From positions 496,001 to 560,000 of the forward strand of contig NZ_AP025145.1 of assembly GCF_019977755.1 (NCBI RefSeq): a stretch of 64,000 nt of DNA, read 5' to 3'. The position numbers and the translations under genes were made by a program. Origin of the DNA: Vibrio penaeicida (GTDB taxonomy: Bacteria > Pseudomonadota > Gammaproteobacteria > Enterobacterales > Vibrionaceae). Below, in pieces: positions 23,252 through 31,173 of this stretch. Position 1 is the first letter of the stretch; each line of letters opens with the position of its first letter. A model generated the notes under the pieces. The model ran no database searches and was not told where the DNA came from. It worked only from the letters and a program-made list of their open reading frames with translations.

Positions 23252-25579
23252 ATGAAAAAATCAACAATGCTTAAGCTTTCATTGCTAAGTGCTGTATTCT
23301 TAAATTCGACAGCGTTTGGGGCGTACAAATTTACCCCAAACGACATGCTCAATACGTCAAAACTCGTTCATGACTATTGGGTTGATAACGGATTTTACGA
23401 TAGCCAATACACCCCAAATGCAAACTGGATATATGGGACCTATCATATTGGCGAATTCGAATATTTCAAACTTACAGGTAATGGTAAGGCGTGGGATAAC
23501 ACACTTCGTTGGGCAAGAGAATTTTCATACGAACCCCACGGTTCTTGTGCGACGAAAAATGCGGATCACCAAGTGGCTGGACAAGTCTTTTTTGAGTTGG
23601 CTCCATTAGCCAATGAGCCCGATGGTATTCTCGATTGCCTGAAGGAAAGTGTCATGGAGGTTGTCAATTCCACCTATACGCGTCACTGGTCTTGGGCGGA
23701 CGCACTTTACATGGCTCCTGCTGTTTGGCCTCTTATGGCTGACACACTATCCAGTGAATCAGAAAAAGAGGTTGTGTACCAATCGTTATATACTCAATTC
23801 CAGTCAGCACACGATGTGCTTTGGAATGAAGATTACGATCTATGGGCAAGAGATGGTCGATATGTATTCCCTAAAAACCCGAGCCCAGATGGCAACCCAA
23901 TGTTTTGGTCTCGCGGTAATGGCTGGGTATATGGGGGGATTGCTCGATTGTTAGATCGGTTACCTGAAGATGCGCCACACTACGATGAATATGTGACCAA
24001 TTTTGTAAAAATGTCTGCAGCCCTTAAAAATGCTCAGTTAGCGGATGGTTTTTGGGGTGCGGACCTTATTGAACCTCACCACATCAATGCTCCGGAATCG
24101 AGTGGAACCACATTTTTTGTTTATGGCATGGCAATAGGTATTCGACTCGGCATTTTAGATGCTGAAACGTATATGCCGGTCATCGAAAAAGGGTGGTTAG
24201 CCTTAGCGAATACAGCATTGCAGGACTCCGGTCGACTAGGCTGGGCACAAGGAGTAGCACATGAACCCTATATGGCATACGCGAGAGCAGGATCAAGCCA
24301 GCCTTACACGGTAGGTTCTTATTTGGCAGCCTCTGGCGAAATCTATCATCTTCTATCAGACAACAATATTGCAGAAAATAAATCGGTGACCTGTTCAAGT
24401 GAACCTCAACCAACATCGGCAGCTTGTAGCCAAGCGGTTGATGGAAATTTCGCTGGACACAAACGCTGGTCAGCCAATGAGTTTCCTTCTTGGATTGAAA
24501 TTGATCTCGGAGAGGTAAGTGAACTTTCAGCATTCAGAGGCAGTTTTTATGCTGATCGCGATTACCAGTATACCGTTGAGGTAAAAGTGGATTCGGGAAG
24601 CCAATACGAATTGGTACTCGACCAACTGGACAATACCGATGGTCGTGCAAGCTTAATAGGGTTACCTGATAACACCTTTGGTCGATATGTTCGCGTTACA
24701 GTGGAAGATGCCGCAACCTACAATGGAAGTTGGGTTAGCATCAGAGAGTTGGAGGTGTTCGGTAAGCCGTCCACTCTAGAGAGCGTTTCATTAAACAAAC
24801 CAGTGACTTGCAGCGATGAACCGCAACCTCAATACAGCTGCAACCAAGTTGTAGATGGAAGTGACAGTGCAGGAGACCGTTGGTCGGCGATGACGTTCCC
24901 ACAAAGTGTGGAAGTGGATCTCGGTTCTTTATACACATTGAATGGTTTCGCTTTGAGTGCTGTTAATAACCGAGAATACAACTTCAATATTGAAGTGAAA
25001 GCGACGGAAGCTGCCGATTATCAGTTGATCAGCGATGTGGTGGGTGGTGATGGAACTGGGCAATACCAAGCCCTTACTCCTGTCATTGCTCGATACGCTA
25101 AACTGACCGTAACGGGCATAGCCGACAATTCTTCTAATTGGGTGAGCTTAAGAGAGTGGGATCTGTTTGGACGTGAATATTCTCCAGCCATAATCCAGCC
25201 CACGTCGTTTACGTGTAACAGTGAGCCGCAATCTCAATACGGCTGCGAAAACTTGTTTGACGGTAGCTCGTCGTCTGGAGACAGGTGGTCGACAGATGGT
25301 TATGGTGTCGTAGAAGCTGAACTGGGTAATGAAAAATCCATTCGCTCTTATAGCTTAAGTACCTTTCAAGACCGAAAATATGGTTATAAATTGGAAGCGT
25401 TAAACTCAAATGGTGAGTATGTCACTATAGATGAACGAGGCAGCAATGCATCTGAACCAGGCGTTCAACATATTCTGCCTGTGTCTGTAAACACCTCCAA
25501 AGTACGTCTAACGGTTACAGAGTTCCCACCAGGGATTATTCCATGGACAAGCTTGACAGAGCTTTCGCTATACGAGTAA
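23252..25579 (+). CDS. Secreted GH105 unsaturated uronyl hydrolase with three discoidin-like domains
   Basis: The protein has 775 residues. A signal peptide ends near residue 23 (NSTAFGA). Residues about 27-370 form the (alpha/alpha)6 barrel of GH88/GH105: HWSWADALYMAPAVWP contains the likely catalytic Asp150, HQVAG and WSRGNGWVYGGIARLL follow the family pattern. Three F5/8-type C (discoidin) domains follow at about 378-510, 518-645 and 650-775, each opening with a C-x-x-EPQ...C pair and a DRWS-like motif, probably for glycan binding. GH105 enzymes hydrate and release the terminal unsaturated uronate from oligosaccharides made by lyases, which fits the lyase-like gene just upstream. Export plus binding domains suggest a surface or extracellular enzyme. 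Confidence 0.9.
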   Translation: MKKSTMLKLSLLSAVFLNSTAFGAYKFTPNDMLNTSKLVHDYWVDNGFYDSQYTPNANWIYGTYHIGEFEYFKLTGNGKAWDNTLRWAREFSYEPHGSCATKNADHQVAGQVFFELAPLANEPDGILDCLKESVMEVVNSTYTRHWSWADALYMAPAVWPLMADTLSSESEKEVVYQSLYTQFQSAHDVLWNEDYDLWARDGRYVFPKNPSPDGNPMFWSRGNGWVYGGIARLLDRLPEDAPHYDEYVTNFVKMSAALKNAQLADGFWGADLIEPHHINAPESSGTTFFVYGMAIGIRLGILDAETYMPVIEKGWLALANTALQDSGRLGWAQGVAHEPYMAYARAGSSQPYTVGSYLAASGEIYHLLSDNNIAENKSVTCSSEPQPTSAACSQAVDGNFAGHKRWSANEFPSWIEIDLGEVSELSAFRGSFYADRDYQYTVEVKVDSGSQYELVLDQLDNTDGRASLIGLPDNTFGRYVRVTVEDAATYNGSWVSIRELEVFGKPSTLESVSLNKPVTCSDEPQPQYSCNQVVDGSDSAGDRWSAMTFPQSVEVDLGSLYTLNGFALSAVNNREYNFNIEVKATEAADYQLISDVVGGDGTGQYQALTPVIARYAKLTVTGIADNSSNWVSLREWDLFGREYSPAIIQPTSFTCNSEPQSQYGCENLFDGSSSSGDRWSTDGYGVVEAELGNEKSIRSYSLSTFQDRKYGYKLEALNSNGEYVTIDERGSNASEPGVQHILPVSVNTSKVRLTVTEFPPGIIPWTSLTELSLYE

Positions 25580-25586
25580 AACTCAG

Positions 25587-25606
25587 CGCCCTGTGATAGC
25601 AGGGCG
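25587..25606 (+). terminator. Terminator of the lyase-GH105 operon
   Basis: A perfect seven-base GC-rich stem (CGCCCTG 25587-25593 with CAGGGCG 25600-25606) and a six-base loop is followed by TTTATCTTTT. It starts eight bases after the GH105 stop. Confidence 0.85.
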
Positions 25607-25636
25607 TTTATCTTTTCGGGAGTGAATGTTAAAGCA

Positions 25637-25692
25637 TTAAAGAGTTAAAGAGTTAAAGAGTTAAAGAGTTAAAGAGTTAAAGAGTTAAAGAG
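25637..25692 (+). repeat. Tandem array of seven TTAAAGAG units
   Basis: Seven perfect head-to-tail copies of the 8-base unit TTAAAGAG run from 25637 to 25692. A partial copy (GTTAAAG) lies just before, at 25629. The array is intergenic, 58 bases after the GH105 stop and about 230 bases before the next gene. Such arrays vary in copy number by slippage. Confidence 0.95.
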
Positions 25693-25918
25693 TTTACTTG
25701 CTCTCGTATCTGCGCTGAAAACCCTGTTGCGTGTATAGATATAGGTCTAATTCTTGCGATATGCCGCAGAAATTCGCCAGCTTCTTGATGGTTTTGTAAT
25801 CTTGGACACACCAGATCAATAGCTTATGTGTTAAATTTTATCTCCACTTGGTTGTGAGCTTTTAAAACAAGCCAAACCAGATCTGAACAAGTAGTTTGCG
25901 TTGAAATAGGATGTTTTG

Positions 25919-26311
25919 ATGTTTAAAAAAGTGGATGTTCCGAGTATGACTTCAGCAGGGTTGAAAGTAGGTGACTCTGTGATTTCGTTAGACAGAATTG
26001 AAGAACTGTATGTGAAGGATTACACCACAATAGACAAGGTGAAAAGAGCTGCACTGATAGCATTCGTGTTTGGTTTTGTTGCCTTGCTTGTCCACCCATT
26101 GTACGCCGGATTGCCTGTCTTTTTATTGGTGTATTGGTTCGCGTATGCTAAATCACCCATCTATGAATTGCGCGCGGTTGTTAAATCGGGCAACCCCGAA
26201 ACCGAAGATTTGGATACCGGATTACATAAAACTGTATCCAGAGAAGATTACATATTGGTGATCGAAAAATTCCACGCCATTAAAGCGTACAATGAAATGA
26301 CAGCGCATTGA
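25919..26311 (+). CDS. Uncharacterised protein with a central membrane hairpin
   Basis: The protein has 130 residues from the ATG at 25919; a TTG one codon earlier is possible. A short strand-rich N-terminal part (VISLDRIEELYVKDYTT) is followed by two adjacent membrane segments (about residues 45-62 and 65-80) and a polar C-terminal part with VVKSGNPETEDL. The layout resembles small DUF6232-like proteins, but I am not sure of the family. AGGATG lies close to the start. It stands alone, downstream of the TTAAAGAG array. Confidence 0.55.
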   Translation: MFKKVDVPSMTSAGLKVGDSVISLDRIEELYVKDYTTIDKVKRAALIAFVFGFVALLVHPLYAGLPVFLLVYWFAYAKSPIYELRAVVKSGNPETEDLDTGLHKTVSREDYILVIEKFHAIKAYNEMTAH

Positions 26312-26573
26312 GGGTATAGACGTGTCTATTAACTATTTTTCACGTCTATCTTTATTTATTGTACTGAAAATAAGTATGTACTGCCCCGAAAGAAGGTTTT
26401 CGCTCACTAATCATTGCTTATAACTTGACGAGTACATTTTCAATTGGGGCAACAGTGAAAATGTCGACACTTTTCAGGCTCCATTCCTTCCTCAACATAC
26501 TCACATGAGATCTTGCTAGGATACCGCTCTAACAAAAGAACTCTGGCATTAAGGCAAACAAACGGTAAAAGCC

Positions 26574-26759
26574 TTATTTAAATCCAAGTTTCTTCAACAA
26601 TAGAGCAGCAGGACAGAAGTGAGTAAATGCACTTTGGATCAAATTAATCCCAACAAATATGGTTAACCCTACGAAGTATGGGTGAGCAAACTGAGTTAAA
26701 ACAAGCGAGATTAACACCATACTTCCAGCCAGTATTCGAACACCATTTTCTACAGTCAT
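26574..26759 (-). CDS. DUF2892-type small membrane protein
   Basis: The protein has 61 residues from the ATG at 26759; the frame has an ATG two codons earlier, but that is too close to the GGAG. The pattern TVENGVRILAGSMVLISL, G-INLIQSAFTHFCPA and the final LKKLGFK matches the small inner-membrane DUF2892 family, which in some proteins is fused to a rhodanese domain (YgaP). Two membrane helices are visible. No rhodanese gene is adjacent here. It is a monocistronic gene of unknown role. Confidence 0.8.
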   Translation of the reverse strand: MTVENGVRILAGSMVLISLVLTQFAHPYFVGLTIFVGINLIQSAFTHFCPAALLLKKLGFK

Positions 26760-26874
26760 AGCCATATCTCCATCAAGAATGTATATGAATCATACGCCCT
26801 TATGTAAGTATTGTCTAATATATGTTGCGCTAAAGTAGCTTTTACTAACTTTGTGTTGAAGTTCGTATATACGA

Positions 26875-27240
26875 CTAACCCATAAAAGTGACGCGCTTTA
26901 TCAAGCCATCTTCAACTTCATATGCAGCAATAATCTTCAAGCTATTTTCAATTTCTTCAGACGCCAAGCTCGACGATTCTGCCAATTCATGATCAACCAA
27001 AAAACGGTCGTGAACAATGCGCTTTAGCGATGTCGCGTTTAAATACGTTAAGCTCGCAAACTTCTTTCCATAACGCTCAATCAACGTATCTCTCCCTGTG
27101 TATTGAAGCCCTTTAGAGAAAGAGTGAATCTCTACATTTTCGTGATAAGTGGCTGCGAATGCATCAATGTCGCGCGCATTGTAGGCGTCGAGTTGTTTGT
27201 CTACGATGGCTATCGTCAACTGTTCCGTTTCTGTGTTCAT
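26875..27240 (-). CDS. SnoaL/NTF2-like fold protein
   Basis: The protein has 121 residues. An N-terminal helix with QLDAYNARDIDAFAATYHEN and EIHSF, followed by GRDTLIERYGKKF and a C-terminal beta sheet ending in DGLIKRVTFMG, is the usual pattern of SnoaL-like/nuclear transport factor 2-like domains. These small cone-shaped folds serve many isomerases and hydrolases or simply bind ligands, so no reaction can be given. AAGGAC precedes the ATG. A GNAT gene lies 35 bases upstream on the same strand, so the two may be cotranscribed. Confidence 0.75.
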   Translation of the reverse strand: MNTETEQLTIAIVDKQLDAYNARDIDAFAATYHENVEIHSFSKGLQYTGRDTLIERYGKKFASLTYLNATSLKRIVHDRFLVDHELAESSSLASEEIENSLKIIAAYEVEDGLIKRVTFMG

Positions 27241-27275
27241 GTGTTGTCCTTAGTTCAACTGTTTAAACAGAGTAT

Positions 27276-27773
27276 TTATAACGATTTCTCTAGCTCTAAA
27301 TCGTTAAGCAGTAGACCGTTTATTCGGTTCTTTCCCTGCTTTCCTGTTTGTACGAATTGATGTTTTTGGTAAAAGTTAAGTGCTTGTACATTGCTATCTA
27401 ACACCCATAAAGTCGCCTTGCTTACATGTAACTGAATAAGCCGGGCTTCACATTCAGCAAGCAATCTAGAGCCTATTCCTTTGGATATATGGTGCGGGAA
27501 TAAATAGAGAGACGTTATGTCTGCAGTGGCTTTAAGTTCAGGTTTATTCCAACTGATAAAACCGGCAAGGTCACCATCGTACTCTGCCATTAATAGATCA
27601 GCCAGCTTATCCGCTATCACATTTGTCCAAAGTTTGGTTCGACGTTCTAACGTTTGCGAGAGTATGTACTCTTCGGGTATTAGCCCACGATAAGTTGCTT
27701 GCCACGAGGTGACGTGTATTTCAGCGATGCTTGGAACATCTTCTAGGTTGGCTTCCCGTATGCTTATCTCCAC
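27276..27773 (-). CDS. GNAT family acetyltransferase
   Basis: The protein has 165 residues and starts with GTG, ten bases after GGAG. It begins with IREANLEDVPSIAEIHVTSW and QATYRGLIPEEYI, a common opening in this GNAT group. The acetyl-CoA loop is HHISKGIGSRLLAECEA, and motif B is NVQALNFYQKHQF. The N-terminus and SWQATYRGL segment resemble enzymes acting on small molecules or ribosomal proteins, but the acceptor cannot be told. It is the first gene of a likely pair with the SnoaL-like gene. Confidence 0.85.
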   Translation of the reverse strand: MEISIREANLEDVPSIAEIHVTSWQATYRGLIPEEYILSQTLERRTKLWTNVIADKLADLLMAEYDGDLAGFISWNKPELKATADITSLYLFPHHISKGIGSRLLAECEARLIQLHVSKATLWVLDSNVQALNFYQKHQFVQTGKQGKNRINGLLLNDLELEKSL

Positions 27774-27973
27774 TTACCGCTATCTCCTTGAAATATTATG
27801 AATCCTTATCAAAGTGATAGTACTGAAAACGGGGGCAGCATGCTGACCTATTTTGTTTCTAAGTGACTTATATGAAGGCTACGCCTCGTGGGCGTAAGTT
27901 TTTATGTAACAACGTTATAATGGGTGGGGTAAATGAGTTGAGTATTGAGTCGGTTGGGGATTGAAGCAAATGA

Positions 27974-28045
27974 ACCGAGTGGGCGCCTTAGCTTTGAACG
28001 CATAGGCTCTAACCACTTAAGCATCGCGAACACTCGGTATTTTTA
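27974..28045. other. Possible small structured RNA or terminator
   Basis: An eight-base perfect inverted repeat (ACCGAGTG 27974-27981 with CACTCGGT 28031-28038) encloses 49 bases. It is followed on the plus strand by ATTTTTAGG. The enclosed part is GC-rich relative to its surroundings and can form short stems. The whole 294-base gap between two minus-strand genes has no reading frame. It could be a small RNA on the plus strand or the end signal of a neighbour. The call is tentative. Confidence 0.3.
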
Positions 28046-28067
28046 GGTCAACAACCCCTAGTGCCCT

Positions 28068-29261
28068 CTATCCAGAGGTTAAATCCGTTACCTTAGGTGC
28101 GGCATTCGGTGCTTGTTTCTTTCTGAGTAACTTCATCGCAGGTTTTTCGATGTATACGTAGCTTAGTGATGCGACTGGAAGAAGAATCGATAACAATGCT
28201 ACGAAGGAGAGGGCAAGATAGCTAATATCGCTTTGCCCATACCACCATGTCAAACTATTAGGGTTCACTAGGTTTATAACTTCGATCCCCACAATGAGAA
28301 TGACAGAGTGCCAAAGGTAAACAGAGTAAGAGATGTCTCCCAGCCAGCGAGTCAGTTTATTGTCTAAAATGGATAATGCGAATGAACGCTCCGGCATATG
28401 ATTGGCACTGAATAGGATCAACAGCGCGAACAAAACATAACAGAGCAGCGTCGTAGTGGCAGTTAATTGAGAATGCATCACTGCGCCTATCGCGACAATT
28501 AGCCCTATTATCACTAAGCTGTTATTTGCGAACTTTTGCCAAACAGTAGACAGTTTTATTTGGCACAGCCAAACGCCCAGAGAAAATCCAGCTAAGCCCC
28601 TCAGAATCGCACCATAGCTGGAGGTTACGTCTAACGTTCCAAATTTATTAACAAGGCTAAAGACAATCAGTGCCGTGAGGACAGGTACCCAAACGGTTTG
28701 TTTTGCTGAGGAGGCAAGGACAATAGCCATCCAAGGGAAGAACATGTAGCTCAACCACTCTACGCTCAGAGACCATCCTGGAAAATTCCAGACGAGACCA
28801 TTAGACGTGATACCTTGAAGAAGGAGTAACGTTGAAGCAATGGAGCCACTGGAATTGAATGGACCTTGGAACGCTGGTAAGCCGTTGACTCCCCAGCTTT
28901 CGAGTATCGGACCGCCATAAAAGCCAATGTGATTGAAATATTTGTAAGTTTCCCAAGCGAGCAAAACCACAAAGGTAGTGATAAACAATGGATAAATTCG
29001 GGAAAAGCGTAGCCACATAAACCGCCCCCATTCCTCGTAAGGCGCATTAGTTCTGAAAGTATCTCGATACACGTGCATCATTACGAACCCACTCAAGATA
29101 AAGAATATATCCACCCAGATGTAGCCATTTTTAATAAAATGGGTGGCATCATTGATGGGTTCTAACCATTGTGGGAAGAGTACGAGTCGAGCGTGGAAAT
29201 AGCTGACAAGTATGGCTGCGAAGCCTCGAATGGGTGTTAAAATGGGCAACTGACGTTTCAT
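28068..29261 (-). CDS. Acyltransferase-3 family membrane O-acyltransferase
   Basis: The protein has 397 residues and about ten membrane segments. The N-terminal motif LTPIRGFAAILVSYFHARL has the conserved Arg and His of acyltransferase-3 proteins (OafA/YrhL type), and IFFILSGFVMMHVYRDTF and RFSRIYPLF follow as expected. Such enzymes move acetyl or other acyl groups across the membrane onto sugars or macrolide-like products. It is the last gene of the biosynthetic operon (33 bases after the GNAT gene), so it may acylate the sugar that the upstream glycosyltransferase adds. It could also be an unrelated surface-polysaccharide enzyme. Confidence 0.85.
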   Translation of the reverse strand: MKRQLPILTPIRGFAAILVSYFHARLVLFPQWLEPINDATHFIKNGYIWVDIFFILSGFVMMHVYRDTFRTNAPYEEWGRFMWLRFSRIYPLFITTFVVLLAWETYKYFNHIGFYGGPILESWGVNGLPAFQGPFNSSGSIASTLLLLQGITSNGLVWNFPGWSLSVEWLSYMFFPWMAIVLASSAKQTVWVPVLTALIVFSLVNKFGTLDVTSSYGAILRGLAGFSLGVWLCQIKLSTVWQKFANNSLVIIGLIVAIGAVMHSQLTATTTLLCYVLFALLILFSANHMPERSFALSILDNKLTRWLGDISYSVYLWHSVILIVGIEVINLVNPNSLTWWYGQSDISYLALSFVALLSILLPVASLSYVYIEKPAMKLLRKKQAPNAAPKVTDLTSG

Positions 29262-29294
29262 AGATTATTTCCGTTTTGTAATAAGCGACAGGTC

Positions 29295-29798
29295 CTAGAC
29301 TCTATGGTCTAGTTCAACTTCTTTAGACATTAAACTGCGAATGGGTTTGAAATCGTTGTTTGCATAAAAGTTTTGCCCAAGCTCATTGGCGCACCAGCAG
29401 TCTAGGAAAATTTCATTGAATCCATACTTTGCACAGTAACCTTCTATTTCGCGCAACATGGATGTCCCTAAGTTCATCCCCCTGTGCTCCTTGTCTACAA
29501 CCAGTTGGTTGATGTAACAACTCGATCCATTCAAGGCAAAAGGAGGATAAGGTGATGTATAAAATTTGAGCATGGCGACGCCAATGACATGTTCTTTGCC
29601 GCTCTCTTCTTTACACAGTAGAAGTATTTCGGTGTCGCTTTCTTCTGAAAAGGTAATGAAATCCTCTTCCGTTACGCTTTGATAGGTGTCGGGCGAATAG
29701 GTTGGCTCCACTTCTTTGTGAAAGTTATGTTGCTGAAGAAGCAATGCGTTGACGGCGAGTACGTCATTTAATAAAGGAGTTCTAATGTATGTCTTCAT
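29295..29798 (-). CDS. GNAT acetyltransferase in the biosynthetic operon
   Basis: The protein has 167 residues with a full GNAT fold: EHVIGVAMLKFYTSPYPPF, then YINQLVVDKEHRGMNLGTSM (acetyl-CoA loop), and motif B near NELGQNFYANNDFKPI. It lies nine bases after the HlyD-like gene and 33 before the membrane acyltransferase gene on the same strand, so it is very likely cotranscribed with the NRPS-PKS genes. It could acetylate the product, for instance for self-protection, or could be a passenger. The acceptor is not known. Confidence 0.82.
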   Translation of the reverse strand: MKTYIRTPLLNDVLAVNALLLQQHNFHKEVEPTYSPDTYQSVTEEDFITFSEESDTEILLLCKEESGKEHVIGVAMLKFYTSPYPPFALNGSSCYINQLVVDKEHRGMNLGTSMLREIEGYCAKYGFNEIFLDCWCANELGQNFYANNDFKPIRSLMSKEVELDHRV

Positions 29799-29807
29799 TT
29801 CATTGAC

Positions 29808-31154
29808 CTAATATTCTTTAAAGCTTTCTTTTACAGACTCGAGAATGGGTTCAAAGAAAAAACTGACCAATTTTCTTTGCCCGACTTTAATTTCAGCGGA
29901 AACAGTCATACCCGATATTAGAGGGTAGTGCTTTCCATTGTGAATTAATGAGTCCGTATCTAATTCAATTAATACCGGATAGCTGTATATGTCTTTGTTA
30001 TTGAGATTTAAATAGGTACTCGCTGCTATATTCTTTACTTTTCCAGTAATAGTTCCATAGCGAATATAGTTATATCCGTCAATTTTTATGGTGACTGGCA
30101 TACCATTTTCAATATGCCCTCTGTCTTTATTTTGTACATATGCGATCAGCTCCACCTTGCTGTCCTTCGGAGTAAGATAAAGCAAAGTGTCTGTGCTCAA
30201 AATGACGTCGCTCTTTTGTGGTAATGTACCTGGGACAACGGTGCCAGAAAAGGGGGCTCGGATCTGAGACAGTGCTTTGTGCTTATTGGCCTCTTTAATC
30301 ACTAAGTCTATTCTTTGCAGTTCTTGGAATTGTTCAATTCGTCTTTCAGACAGTGCCAATGAAAACTTATCCACATATCTTTGCTTGGCACTTAACTCAG
30401 ACTTTCTTTTTTCCTGTAGAAATATCAGCTGAGCTTTTTCTTCCAACAAGCTTTTTTCAACATTGAGAAGCCTATCTTTACTCTTCAAATAATCTACTCT
30501 ACTTATAGAGTGTTTATCTATTAATTTGAGATTCATGCTTTCAATTTCCTTTGCTGAGTTAAGCAAGGATTCATAATTAATGAGCGATTGCTCAGACTTG
30601 TTTATTTCAGCACCAGTCATATTTATTTGGCGTTGTAAGTAATCGATCTCAATATGGAAGTTGGCGACTTTATTGCGAACCTTTTGTTTCGCAAGATCAA
30701 GAAGTGGATGATTAGCAAGCTCTTCGTTAACAGGAGGTTGCGAAGGTTTCAATTCGATAGCTTGCCACTTTGTTGCCTCTATTTGCCAGATTTCTAATAA
30801 GGTATCTGCTCGCATTTGATGTGCTTTTTGCAATTGAATTGTATCGAGTTCATTATCCAAGACTATCAGGACGTCTCCCTCTTCAACCAACTCTCCCTCT
30901 TTGACTCGGACGTCGGTAATCAGACCGTCTCTGTTTGCCCGAACAGATTGAGGTTTGTCTTGCAACACAACGTTGCCTGTCGCGAGTGCAACTTTGTCTA
31001 CGCGAGTGACCGAGCTCCATACCAAGGCTAACACGATGAAGAAACAAAGTAGTCCGCCAACGGCTCGTCCTAGTGGAGAGGGCGGGTTTCTAGAAACACT
31101 CACAAAATCGGGATGCAATGCCTCAACTTGGCTATTTTTTTTGAAAAGCTTCAT
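29808..31154 (-). CDS. HlyD-family periplasmic adaptor (membrane fusion protein)
   Basis: The protein has 448 residues from the ATG at 31154. The open frame begins 22 codons earlier, but GGAAG lies at a good distance from this ATG. A cytoplasmic start is followed by one membrane helix (about residues 32-50), a lipoyl-like half (VRVKEGELVEEGDVLIVLDN), a long coiled coil (about 95-280) and the second lipoyl half (SQIRAPFSGTVVPGT), then a beta-barrel end. HlyD-type adaptors join an inner-membrane ABC exporter to TolC. It lies 19 bases after the HlyB-like gene. No TolC gene is present, so the housekeeping TolC is probably used. Confidence 0.92.
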   Translation of the reverse strand: MKLFKKNSQVEALHPDFVSVSRNPPSPLGRAVGGLLCFFIVLALVWSSVTRVDKVALATGNVVLQDKPQSVRANRDGLITDVRVKEGELVEEGDVLIVLDNELDTIQLQKAHQMRADTLLEIWQIEATKWQAIELKPSQPPVNEELANHPLLDLAKQKVRNKVANFHIEIDYLQRQINMTGAEINKSEQSLINYESLLNSAKEIESMNLKLIDKHSISRVDYLKSKDRLLNVEKSLLEEKAQLIFLQEKRKSELSAKQRYVDKFSLALSERRIEQFQELQRIDLVIKEANKHKALSQIRAPFSGTVVPGTLPQKSDVILSTDTLLYLTPKDSKVELIAYVQNKDRGHIENGMPVTIKIDGYNYIRYGTITGKVKNIAASTYLNLNNKDIYSYPVLIELDTDSLIHNGKHYPLISGMTVSAEIKVGQRKLVSFFFEPILESVKESFKEY

Positions 31155-31173
31155 AATTGGCTTCCTTTCTAAC

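Noticed and set aside
27880..27896. TACGCC/GGCGTA hairpin as a terminator
   Set aside because: The stem is six bases, the following T run is weak, and no plus-strand gene ends nearby.
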